Assembly (NCBI RefSeq): GCF_003205295.1
Contig: NZ_QJRP01000023.1
Span: forward strand, 1-64,000
Direction of reading: 5' to 3'
DNA length: 64,000 nt
DNA from: Pseudomonas mosselii
GTDB taxonomy: Bacteria; Pseudomonadota; Gammaproteobacteria; Pseudomonadales; Pseudomonadaceae
Below, piece by piece: positions 48,611 to 59,500 of the stretch. The notes beneath the pieces are model-generated. The model saw nothing but the letters and a program-made list of their open reading frames with translations. It did not search any database and was not told the DNA's origin. Position 1 is the stretch's first letter. Each line of letters starts with the position of its first letter. The position numbers and the translations under genes were made by a program.

Positions 48611-48656
48611 TGTTTGCTCCATTCAACACCCCGGAACCATCCGGCATAAGTGCTAC

Positions 48657-49403
48657 TCACCATGCCCCGGCACTGGCAAATCGCTTGACGATGTCGAGTG
48701 TTTCACCGGCGCATTCACGATGAAAGAAATGACCGCCCACCACCTCACGCACATGCAAACTCGCTCGCGTATGCGCCCGCCATTGCTGAGCACTTTCAAT
48801 GTCATGATCTTCATCGTAGCGACCGAACAGTGCCACCACAGGACACTCCAAGGGCACCGCACCCGCATCGTAAACATAGCGATTGAACAGCGTGAAATCC
48901 GCCGCAATCACCGGCATGAAATGCTGAATGAAGTCCTTGTCCTCCAGCACTGCGTTATCCATGCCACCCAGGCGGCGAATCGACTCCATCAGTTCGGCCT
49001 GGTTGGTAAATTGCGTCTTGTCCTTGCGCACGGCAGAAGGCGCATAGGCTCCTCCTGTTACCAAGACTTTCGGCCCAGGGGCTCCCGCACGCTGCAAGCT
49101 TTTGGCAACCTCGTATGCCAAGAGCCCGCCCAGACTGTGCCCATAGAAGATGAACGGCTTGTCGCCCCAGCCGGCCAACACTTGGCTGATCTGCTCAACC
49201 AAAGGCTGCCAATCCATGAACGCTGGCTCATGCATACGCTGCTCACGTCCGGGCAGCAACACACCGTAGATCCCAACACTTGAGGGAAGGTAATTGCTCC
49301 AGGCGTGATAAATCGAAGCCCCTGCCCCAGCATGAGGAAAACAAAGCAAACGAACCCGTTCATCGGTTCCGCTCGACAGGAGCCTAATACAGTCATTGGT
49401 CAT
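48657..49403 (-). CDS. Type II thioesterase (SrfAD/GrsT family)
   Basis: About 248 residues. The alpha/beta-hydrolase core has FPHAGAG near the N-terminus, nucleophile elbow YGHSLGG, acid Asp in FGRYDEDH and the catalytic His in GGHFFH. Type II thioesterases clear misprimed or stalled carrier proteins in NRPS/PKS systems. No cis thioesterase domain is seen in any synthetase in the window, so this enzyme could also take part in release. ATG 49403 follows GGAGGA at 7 bases; the frame extends to 49460 but that part overlaps the methyltransferase gene. Confidence 0.94.
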   Translation of the reverse strand: MTNDCIRLLSSGTDERVRLLCFPHAGAGASIYHAWSNYLPSSVGIYGVLLPGREQRMHEPAFMDWQPLVEQISQVLAGWGDKPFIFYGHSLGGLLAYEVAKSLQRAGAPGPKVLVTGGAYAPSAVRKDKTQFTNQAELMESIRRLGGMDNAVLEDKDFIQHFMPVIAADFTLFNRYVYDAGAVPLECPVVALFGRYDEDHDIESAQQWRAHTRASLHVREVVGGHFFHRECAGETLDIVKRFASAGAW

Positions 49404-50265
49404 CAGACGATCCTCCAGACGGCGGCGCAGCCGCTGAAGCCGATTGCCTGGCACAAACAATCGGATACGATGTGCGCAGGGTCAACCGCCCTTCCTTGCG
49501 ATACAAATCGTTGCCCCCTGCTCGTGAGTAGCAATCGAACACCATGTCGGCGCAAGCCCGGTGAAACGTCTCCTCACTCAGCTCATTGGAAACCAGCACA
49601 GCGGCTTGTCGCTGCCATGCGTTGCGCAACAGCGCAACCACATCACTTTCATAATGGTGCTGTGCAACGTCGAACATTTGAGCGAAACCTGCGTTATGCA
49701 ACCACGCCATCAGCACTTCGGTACTGGCCCAATAGCGAGCACTCATTTTTGTTGCCTCAGCACATAACAGGGCCACACGATTTCGAAGTTCGCAGCCAAG
49801 CGCAGGGCTCGTTTCATATTGCAAAATGAACAACCCATCCGGTCGCAGGTGCTTGTGCACATTAGCGATCATCGCTTGTTGCGCGACTTCGTCGTTGTAA
49901 TGCAACACCAGGCGCATGAGGATGATATCCGCCGGTTCCCCCTCGTAGTGGGAGAGGTCACTGACGACGGCCTCGATACCTCGAGCCCGAGCACTGGCGA
50001 CGAAGCCGGGGTTGGCATCGACAAGCAGGGCATCGCATGCCACCCCCTGTTCGGCCAGTGCCTTCATGCACCGCTCCAGCAGTAGCCCCTGCCCCCCCCC
50101 GAAATCCAAGATGCGCAATGGCCCACGTGCCGGAGGAAGGTTGGGTAGCATTGCCGTCATGGCAAAATGATCCGCGTCGCGAACCGACCCAAAAAAGGGA
50201 TGGCTGGCTTCCAGATCAAGATGCCCGGCGATATCGTCTAGCGTTCCTGGTATTGTCAGTACCAT
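49393..50265 (-). CDS. Class I SAM-dependent methyltransferase
   Basis: 290 residues. The SAM-binding motif ILDFGGGQG (about 51-59) is followed by the acidic residue in LLVDANPG and a LSHYEGEPADIILM segment, the usual class I layout of small-molecule methyltransferases. The first 20 residues resemble the dimerisation part of O/C-methyltransferases. It starts 2 bases after the MbtH-like stop. No synthetase in the window carries a methyltransferase domain, so this discrete enzyme may give the methyl group that BlmVIII adds in cis, or methylate a pyrimidine-like or other position. Target unknown. Confidence 0.88.
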   Translation of the reverse strand: MVLTIPGTLDDIAGHLDLEASHPFFGSVRDADHFAMTAMLPNLPPARGPLRILDFGGGQGLLLERCMKALAEQGVACDALLVDANPGFVASARARGIEAVVSDLSHYEGEPADIILMRLVLHYNDEVAQQAMIANVHKHLRPDGLFILQYETSPALGCELRNRVALLCAEATKMSARYWASTEVLMAWLHNAGFAQMFDVAQHHYESDVVALLRNAWQRQAAVLVSNELSEETFHRACADMVFDCYSRAGGNDLYRKEGRLTLRTSYPIVCARQSASAAAPPSGGSSDDQ

Positions 50266-50267
50266 GC

Positions 50268-50480
50268 TCAGCGCGCGTTCTCTTGCATCCAGCGACGCAG
50301 GCTCAGCGGGCGCATGTCGGTCCAGACCTGGTCAATATGGTCGAGACAGGCTTGTCGCGTGCCCGACGTGCCTTCCGCTCTCCAGCCAGCGGGCAACTCG
50401 CGATTCTGTGGCCAGATCGAATATTGTTCTTCGTCGTTCAGCACAACGCAGAAAGTGATTTGATCATTATCGTCAAACAT
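50268..50480 (-). CDS. MbtH-like NRPS accessory protein
   Basis: 70 residues: FCVVLNDEEQYSIWP, then LPAGWR and WTDMRPLSLR are the full MbtH family signature. MbtH-like proteins bind A domains and help them fold and function. ATG 50480 lies 8 bases after AAGGAAGG; the longer frame to 50525 reaches into the NRPS end and is not the start. It sits immediately after the 3151-aa synthetase and before the methyltransferase gene, so it probably serves the A domains of the whole locus. Confidence 0.96.
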   Translation of the reverse strand: MFDDNDQITFCVVLNDEEQYSIWPQNRELPAGWRAEGTSGTRQACLDHIDQVWTDMRPLSLRRWMQENAR

Positions 50481-50521
50481 CAAGTTTTCCTTCCTTTGAT
50501 ACTCAGTGTGAGAATGTTGCT

Positions 50522-53500
50522 TCAACGGCGCATCACTGGCGCCTCGATATCGGTGACCGCCTGCGGATGATCGGATGTTGCATTCAACTCATCGATCATC
50601 GCCTGCACCTCGTAAATGGTTTCGACCCAACGGCTATTGCTTCGCACAAGCCGGGTCATTGCGCCTACCGTCGGCTCCGCCATAACGTCATGCAGCCGCA
50701 GCTCGATGAAATAAAGCTCGTACAGACGGGCGAGAATGCCCAATGCATCAATTGAGGTTCCGCCGATTCGGAAGAAATTGGACTCGAGCGAAACCTGGGG
50801 CACTCGCAGCACATCACACCAGATCATGCGAATAGCCCGGTCTACCAGGTCCATGGGTTCTGTGGCAGCCTTGATATCGCTGTCATCAGCGGCCTGGATG
50901 AGTGTGGGGCGTTCGCCATTCTCGACATTGATCGCGGCAGGCACATGAGCGAGGTGCTCAGCCACGTACTCGGATAGCAATACCGAAGCGAGTTCAGCAT
51001 CGGCGCTGGCGTCACCTTGGGGAATGCGTTGCTGCCGAGGATCGAGCGCGCCGGCCAACACTGCACACCTGACCCCGTCGCTGCCAAGGTTGGCCATGCC
51101 GCTGGGCGTGAACCCGAGCATGCACATGCCAAAGTCCCGCTGCGGGGCCTGCATCATCAGGTTCTGCGCGTGGCGACCGATCGCCAATCGTGCCAGTCGC
51201 TGTTGCTGGGCATCAGCCACCTTGGCTTCGACGTACAGTTCCAGCAGCCACTCACTGCTACCGCCGACGAGCCCGTCAAGGACGGGATTCGGCCCGCAGA
51301 GCAACTGTTCAGTGAGCAACGCTCCCCGCTCATGGCAGATCATTTTCAGATGCGCACCTTCTCGTCGATAGATGCGGGTACCTACACTCAGCGGCATCTG
51401 CGTACAAAGGTGCCCAGGCATGTCCTCTGCCAGCAATGCGGCGCCAGCCAGGGGTTTCAGGCCCGGAATGGCCAATGCGCCATCGTTCACGCACTCCTGC
51501 ATGCACAGGCCACGCTGGCGAGCTGCCTGGTCGAGCACTGCAAGCATCGCCCCCGCTTCCAACTGGGCGAATGCCTCTGCCTCGTCACCATAAAGCAGCG
51601 CTATGCGTTCGAGTTCGGCGGCCAGTACCAGATGAATGCCTTCATCTGGTAAAGCACTCCCTATCTCATGCGCCAAGCAGCGCGTGAGGCTGCGTGCAAT
51701 AGGATCGAGCACGTACCAGCCGGCTGCAAACCCGTAACCTTCGGCTACACCAAGGTAGGCCTGCACGGCATAGCTGCTTCCGGCGGAAGGGTATGGATAC
51801 TTGGGAAACAGCATCGAATCGCTGTCAACCGCCGCCAGACTAGCGACCCACATCAATATGTCGGCAGGTTCGATGCTTCGCGACACCCGAACCGTGGCCG
51901 GGCGTGTGTACGCTGACTCGACCCACTCCAGGATGGCAGCGTCAGGCATGGCGCGCCCCCAGAAGGAGCGATAGCTGCGGCGGGAAAGCACTTGCGCCCT
52001 GGAGGCATCATCCCTCTCAGGCAACGTGCAATTGATCGCGGTACTTCTTGAGTCGATCATCCGTTGGCGTTTTTGCTCCAGGCGCTCGACCCACGAAAGC
52101 GAGCTGGCCGGCATGTCTGCCGCTCTGTTGGCCCAGAGCTCCAGCGCTGTCGGTGCCAGGCGCACGCCGACCGTCAGCCCATGTCCCTGCCCAACCGCCT
52201 GCCGCCAGGCTTCGGCCACCCGGGGATGAGCTTGCAGGCGTCCGAGCAAGGCATCGAAAGGTTCCTGCCCTGCTCGAATACGTGCCATATGATCGCGGCA
52301 GTCCGCAATCAGGGGGGCAGGCGCCTCCAGCTCGAATGCGTGCCAGGCCTTTGGGTCATCGCTCAAGCGCTCGAGCGCAGCCACATAGAGATTGAAAAGC
52401 GACTGCACCAAATGTTGATCGAGTACATCGTCGCGCACGTCCCAGGCCAACAGCAGATTGCCGTGCTCTTGGTAAACCTGATGATCGAGCCAAACCTGTG
52501 GCGTCTGCGTCAGTGCATACACCACGTCACCCTGAACATTTTCAAGTGTCAGTGATGCACCACTGTTTACCGGAAGTACAAGTGCGCTGGTAAACACCAC
52601 CGGCGCCAACGCCACCCGTCCTCGGCGCCTCGACAAGTCTTGAAGCACTTGCACGCCGCTATATTGACTGTGGTCCAGATCCGAGAGAATCTGCCGACAC
52701 AAAGCGCCGATCGCCGCGTCCAGAGCCTCACCATCGTTGCACCTGTATTCGAGCAGGAAGGTGGAAGCAAAATCACCCACGATATCGTTGATGTCAGGAT
52801 GGATTGGCGGGCGATTGAAGTGAGTGACATTGATCAAGAACGAAGCATTGTCACAGGCCAGGCGCAACACTCGCCCGAATACGGTCAACAGCATCGACGA
52901 AGGGGTCGCGCCGCATTCCAGGGATCGCATTTTCAAGCGCTCCCACTGCGGCGACTCGATGACCTGTGTATAACGAGTGAATCGGGCAGCGGCGCTTTCG
53001 TCACTACCACCCCGTACCGGCAATGCCGGAGGTGGCGGCAAGCTGTCGAGCCGCTCCTGCCAGTAGCCGCGCATGCGCGCATAGTGCGGCGACTGGCGCA
53101 GCGAGGCCATGTACTTGACATAATCGCGGAAAGAGAACGCCAACACTGGCAGCGTATTTCCATCCTCTCGATAGAAAGCGAGAAGATCGCGCGCAATAAG
53201 GTTGGTGCTCCATGCATCGGCGATAATGATATCGAGGCTGATATGCACGCGCACCACATCATTAGCATGCCGGGTCGCCGTGATCGAGAACAGCGGCCAT
53301 ATCGCCGGATCATTTGCCGCCAGCGACAGCCTTCGACGGGTGGCTTCCAACTTTTGGGCCTGGCAATGAAGCGGCTCATCACGCACGTCATCCACGACGA
53401 TGTGATAGCGCGGTACACGCTCCAGTATGCGTTGTTCGCCCGCCTGCAGCACACAGCGCAACATGCCGTGCCGCTCGATGATGCAATTTACGGCTTCCTC

Positions 53501-56500
53501 GAAGCGCGCCAGCTCCAACCCGCGATAATCGATCTCGATAAAGGAATGGGCGACAACGGCGCCGAGCGTCATATCGTCACGGCGCCCGACATGATAGGAG
53601 CGCTGGATATCCGTCAGCGGGAATGACTCGAACTGCTCGGCTGCCTCGGCGGCAATGGCCATGGGCAGGGGCTCGACCGCCCCACCGCTCGCATCACGGC
53701 AACGTTCGACGTACTCGGCAATTTCCTGCAGAGTGGGATGGTCGTAGATCGTCCGAGCAGTCAGATCCAGGTTGAAGATCGAGTTGAGCTTGGCAACGAA
53801 ACGTGTAGCGATGAGCGAGTCACCGCCGCTGCTGAAGAAGTTCTCCTGTTTTTGCGGATGCATCACAGCCAGCATGACCTGCCACAACTCGGCGACGACC
53901 GACTCGACGACAACATCGCTCGAGCCTCGTTCACGTTCGAAACTGTCTTCAGGTAAGGACTCATTCTGCAACAACGCACGGTCGACCTTGCCATTGGCAC
54001 CCATCGGCAACGCCGTCAGCACCTGTATGGCAGCCGGGACCATGTAGCCCGGAAGATGCGCCTGTGCATGATCCTGCAATGAACGCCGAATCTTGGCCTC
54101 ATCGCTTAGGTCGACGCCGGCGGCCAATACAACATAGACGTTGAGTTGCCGCGCCTGGTTGAGTATGGCAACCGCACTCTTCACCATCGGATGCCCTTGA
54201 AGCACACCCTCGACCTCGCCCAGTTCGATTCGCAAGCCATTGAGCTTGACCTGCCCATCCCGGCGCCCCATGAAACGAATGTTGCCATCTTGCAGATAAC
54301 AGCCGATGTCACCTGTCCGATAAAGGCGGTCGCCGGTGATTGGGTGGCGAATGAACTGAGCGGCTGTTTTCTCCGGGGACTCCCAGTAGCCGCGCGCAAG
54401 TCCCACTCCGCTGATGTAGATCTCCCCAGCCACCCACACCGGACAGGGTTGTAGCAGTACATCGAGTACATACATGTTCTGGCCGGGCAAGGCACGGCCA
54501 TAAGGGATGCTGGGCCACTGCGGGTCGACAGCCTCGATTGGGAAATAGATCGACCAAATGGATGCTTCGGTCGCCCCCCCAAGTGATACCAGTTGCATGT
54601 CAGGCACGATCTGGCTCAAACGGGCATGAAGCGTCAGCGCGATCCAATCACCACTCAGAAGCGCCAGGCGAAGACTCGCGAGAGAATCACCTCTACCTTT
54701 GCAGTTATCGACCAGCAATTCCATCAACGCGGGAACGGAGTTCCACACGGTCACGTTGTGCTTGCAGATGATCTCTGGCCAGCGCCAAGGGCGCGCACTT
54801 TCCTGGGAGCTCAGCATCACACAGGCGCCGCCGACGAACAGGGGCCCCCAGATGTCATATACGGAAAGGTCAAAACAGAGCGAAGACACGCATAGAACAC
54901 GGTCATGTGCCGTCACACCGAACAACTGGTTGACGGACTCTATGGTGTTCAGCACCGCCCCATGCTCGATCACAACACCTTTGGGAACGCCCGTGGTACC
55001 CGATGTAAATATGATGTAGGCAATGCCATCTGGCAAAGCCTCGACAGGACGTTGACTCGGCGATATCTCAAATGCAGCGCTACCCAACACTACACCCGAA
55101 CAGCCATCTGGCAGGCTCTCGCTCGCCCCTGGATGGGTGATGAGCAACGAAAGCCGAGCAGCCGAGATGACCGCATCACGACGCGCCTGAGGCCATGCAC
55201 GGTCAATCGGCACATACGCGCAGCCACCGAGGTTGATCGCAAGCATTGCGACCACCGCTTCCCAGCCTTTATCCAGCAGCAGACCGACTCGTCCTCCAGG
55301 CTGCATGCCGGCGGCATCCAGCGTCGCCCGCAAGCGAAGCGCCAAGTCCAGCAGCCGTGCATAAGTCAGTGTCTGGTCAGCGGCGATGACCGCGACATGA
55401 TCCGGATAGCGGGTGGCGGTCTTGATGACTTGCTCAGGCAGGGTTCTTCTGGGCACTTCCCAGCATGGCAAAGGCAGCCTGGCATCCTCGACGCGTGTGC
55501 GAAGGCCTCTCTCCCAGGCCTCATCCTGGGTTGCCAGGGCCGAGAGCAGGCGCCGATAGTACGCAAACATCGACTCGACGACGCCATCCTGGAACGCTTC
55601 ATCCACTGCATCCCAATTAACAATCAGCTCACCGTCTGCCTCCTCGATCTGACAGTCGATCCATACGTTCGATGTCTGCGTAACGCTATGGACAAGCTGA
55701 CCGGAAAGCCGGCTGGTTTTCAGGCTACTCGCCTCCGGCAGACCCAAGGCGCTGGTGAACACAATGGGCAGGGCGATTCGCTCTCCGCCGTTGCGTCGTG
55801 TCAGCTCACGCTGAACCTGTACACCGCCGAAAGCTCGATGCTCGAGTACCTCGCGCAGCTGAGATTGCACCCGCGCAAAGGTACCAGATGCCACTTCGTT
55901 CGCGCAGGGCTCACAATTGAACAACAGCGACGATGTGAAGTCGCCAACAACCTTGTCAATGTCAGGGTGCAGTAACTGGCGATCGAATAATGTCAGAATC
56001 AGCGAAAACGACTCGTTGGCACTCCACGTTTCGATGGCCGAAGCGTAGGCGCCCAACAGCACACTGGTAACGGAGACCTGCGATTGCCTGGCGCGCGCCT
56101 GCAAGCTTTGCCACTGGACACGGGAAAGTCTCATTCCACGTCGATTGAAACGCAACGACGCCTCATGGTTCGAACGGTAACGCGAGACGGGCAATTGCGG
56201 TGTCTTGCCCAAGGAATCCATGCGCTCGAACCAGTATGCCTTGGCCCGCTCGAATGCCAATCCCTGCTGCGCGGATTGACTGGCGACCACATAATCGCGG
56301 AACGACAACCCGATCTGCGGTAATTGCACGTCTTCCCGCTGGTAACTCGCCTCTAGCTCGCGCATCAAGAGTCGCGCACTGAAGAGATCGATGAACAGCA
56401 TGTCGAAGGCAAAGAACAACCGATAGCGCTCGCCTCCCAAGCTGGCTGCCGCTACCCGGAACGATGGCCATTGCCCCGGTTCGAAACGGGTGCTGGAAAA

Positions 56501-59500
56501 CTCGTCACGGTACTGCTCCAACTTTAGGGCCACGTCCGGCGCGGCCAGTTGAGACAGATCCAGGGTTTCGATCTGATAAATCGGTACCTCTCCAAGAATC
56601 CGCTGCGCATCTTCACCTACGAGTACTGCACGCAACATATCGTGGCGAGTGATGCAATCGTTGAACGCCTGGGCAAAATCAGGTAACGACAAGGCGTCGT
56701 AGTCCATCGAGAAAGCACAGATGGTCGACATCTGCTGCTGACCTACGACGTCATGACCAATTCGATACGCCTGCTGCATCAACAACAACGGGAATGGCTC
56801 GTATCGTGATTTGAGATCCACCGCCATCAGCTCATGCCGGGCACTTCCTGCGAAGGCATGCCCTGCGATGAAGGCAGCCGTGTCACGGACCGTGGGAGCA
56901 GCGAAAAACTCAGCCAGACGCAGTGAGCAGCCGAACCGCAAGTTCAACGTATCGACCAATCGAATTGCCAGTAGAGAATGGCCCCCCACCTGATCGAAAT
57001 GATCATCGAGCGACAACCTCACGCCGCCCAGTACCTGCGTCCAAGTCGCCATGACCTCCCGCTCCAACACGGAAATCTCGGCATGGCTCCCAGAGGCGTC
57101 ATCGACAGGCAGCGCAAGCGCCCTCAGCACACGCCCATCGCGCACGACCTTGCCCGAATCGGTACGCGGCAGGTCTGCAACGTTCAACCAGAGGTTTGGA
57201 ATGGCATGCGCAGGAAGCAGCGTTCGCGCGTGCTCATTCAGCCGTGACTTGGACAAGGCGGTATCAACGGAACAAAACGCAGTCAAACGCCCAGGGTCGG
57301 ACTCATCGATAATCACGCAAATGTCGCGCAGCCCCTGAAGTTCACGCATGGCCGCCTCGATCTCCAATACGCTGGTGCGCATGCCACGCACCTTGATTTG
57401 CATATCGAGACGTCCCAGGTAGTGACAGACTCCCACCTCGTCCATGAAACCATAATCGCCGGAGCGGAATATCCTGCCGCCTCCGGGAGCCGGCCAGAAC
57501 CGTTCTGCGGTAAGCGTCGGCGCAGCATGGTACCCCCCTCCGATGGCACTCCCACCGACGGCAATCTCGCCAGGCGTACCTCGTGGCAGCACGTTCCCCT
57601 GGGAATCAATGATGCAGAGTGCAGTATTGCTGATGGGCATGCCTGCCGACAGTTTCCCGCTACCAACCACATGCCAGGTAGCATCGGCGGTAACCTCGGT
57701 AGAGCCGTACAGATTGACAAGCGAAACTCCGGGAAGAAGCTTGCCGAACGCGAGGACTGTCGACTCCGGCAGCGCTTCGCCACTGCAATGCACACGCTTC
57801 AAGGCCAGATCTGACCTGGACACTTGCGTATCCAAAAGCGTCTGCAGGTAGGAGGGAACAACGGTCAGGTGAGTAATCTGCTCAACTGCAAGCAACTGCC
57901 AGAACTGGCGAGGATCGCCTAGCGACTCCTCCGGAGCCACGACTGCGCAAGCACCACCGAGAATGGGGGCAAGCATTTCGATGATGGAATCGACGAACAT
58001 TGGCGGGCTGCGCAAGACGACACGATCATCGGGCTCATAAGGCGCACTGCTCCATTGCCAGTGGAGTCGATTGAGCACCGCGTCCGCCAGACCATAAGCA
58101 CCCTTGGGCAGGCCAGTACTACCGGACGTATAGATGAGATAAGCAGGAGCATCAGGACCATGACGACGAGAGGATGGGGCATGCCAAGGCTCAAGCGCAC
58201 CACGCAGGTTGACGTCCAGCGCCGAACTGCCGGGCGCAACCTTGTCCAGGCGTTCAAGACCTCGGCAATCGGTCAGTATCAAGGCTGGAGCACTGTCGGC
58301 GATCTGCAAGGCAAGCCTGGCATCAGGGCAGGTAGGGGGTAGCGGTACATAGCAGTGCCCCTCGGATAGAATCGCGAGAACCGACACGACCAATTCGATC
58401 GAGCGGTTCAGATGCACCCCTACCCGTACCCCTTGCCCTTCCAGGTGCCGCATCTGGGTTACAAGGGCATCTACACGCTGCTTCAACTCACCGTAACGTA
58501 TTGCCGTGGATCCAGCGCGTATGGCTTCTTTCTCGGGCTGAAGCCGAACGGTCGCATCGAATATCTGAGCAAAGGACGAAACCGGCCAGGCACGACGCTC
58601 GCCAGCGGCAATGCTGGGGCGCTTGACGCTTGCGCGCTGCAGTTCAACCACCGGTTGATCGGGAGTGCCGAGCAACCGCTCGCATAAATGAATGAAGCAT
58701 GCACCCAAGCGCTCGACTGTTGCTTCATCGTAAAGCGTGGAGTTGTACTCCAAAGAGACCGCAAACGTGTCGGCTTGCTCGGCAACCATGAAGGTCATGT
58801 CGAATTTTGCCGGCGCTTCAGGCAATGCCAAAGGAATGAGCTCGACACTATCGAGTGCCGCAACCGGCGCCTGATTCTGATAGACAAAAACAACAGAGGG
58901 CGCCAGCAAATGCCCCTTTTCGAAAGCCTCCATGCGCAATCTGTCAAACGGATAGTCGCGATGTGCGAAGGCGGTTTGCCAGGAAGAGTGAACATGGCGC
59001 AGATACGAAGAAAAAGGCAACGCTGTATCGGCTACAGGCCGCACCAATACATGATCGACGAAGCAACCGACTACATCGAACCAGCGGGCATCTTCACGAT
59101 ACCCGACCGTCACGGGAATGCACCAGTTGCCTTCACCCGCCTGGTTTTCTTCGACTAGCAGTCCCAAGACCGCCAGGAATACCGTAAATGGCGATGTACC
59201 TGATGACGCGCACAAGCCCCTGAGCTGCAACGCACTGGCTGGAGCAAGCGAAAAGAACTGTTTGCGCCCCACGCTCGGTTGATCTGTCGCCGGCACGCGA
59301 TCGCTGGGAAACGCCGCACATTTTCGCTTTTCAATGAAGTCATGCCAATAATCATGGGATGCCTTGAACAAGGGCTGCGAATCGAGCGCCAGACGACGGG
59401 TATGTGCATATTCAAAGAAGCTGGCCTTGGCTTGAACAGGTACAGCGCGTTGCTGATAGTGCCGAATGAGTTCTGCGAGCAGTATGCCCTGTGACCAACC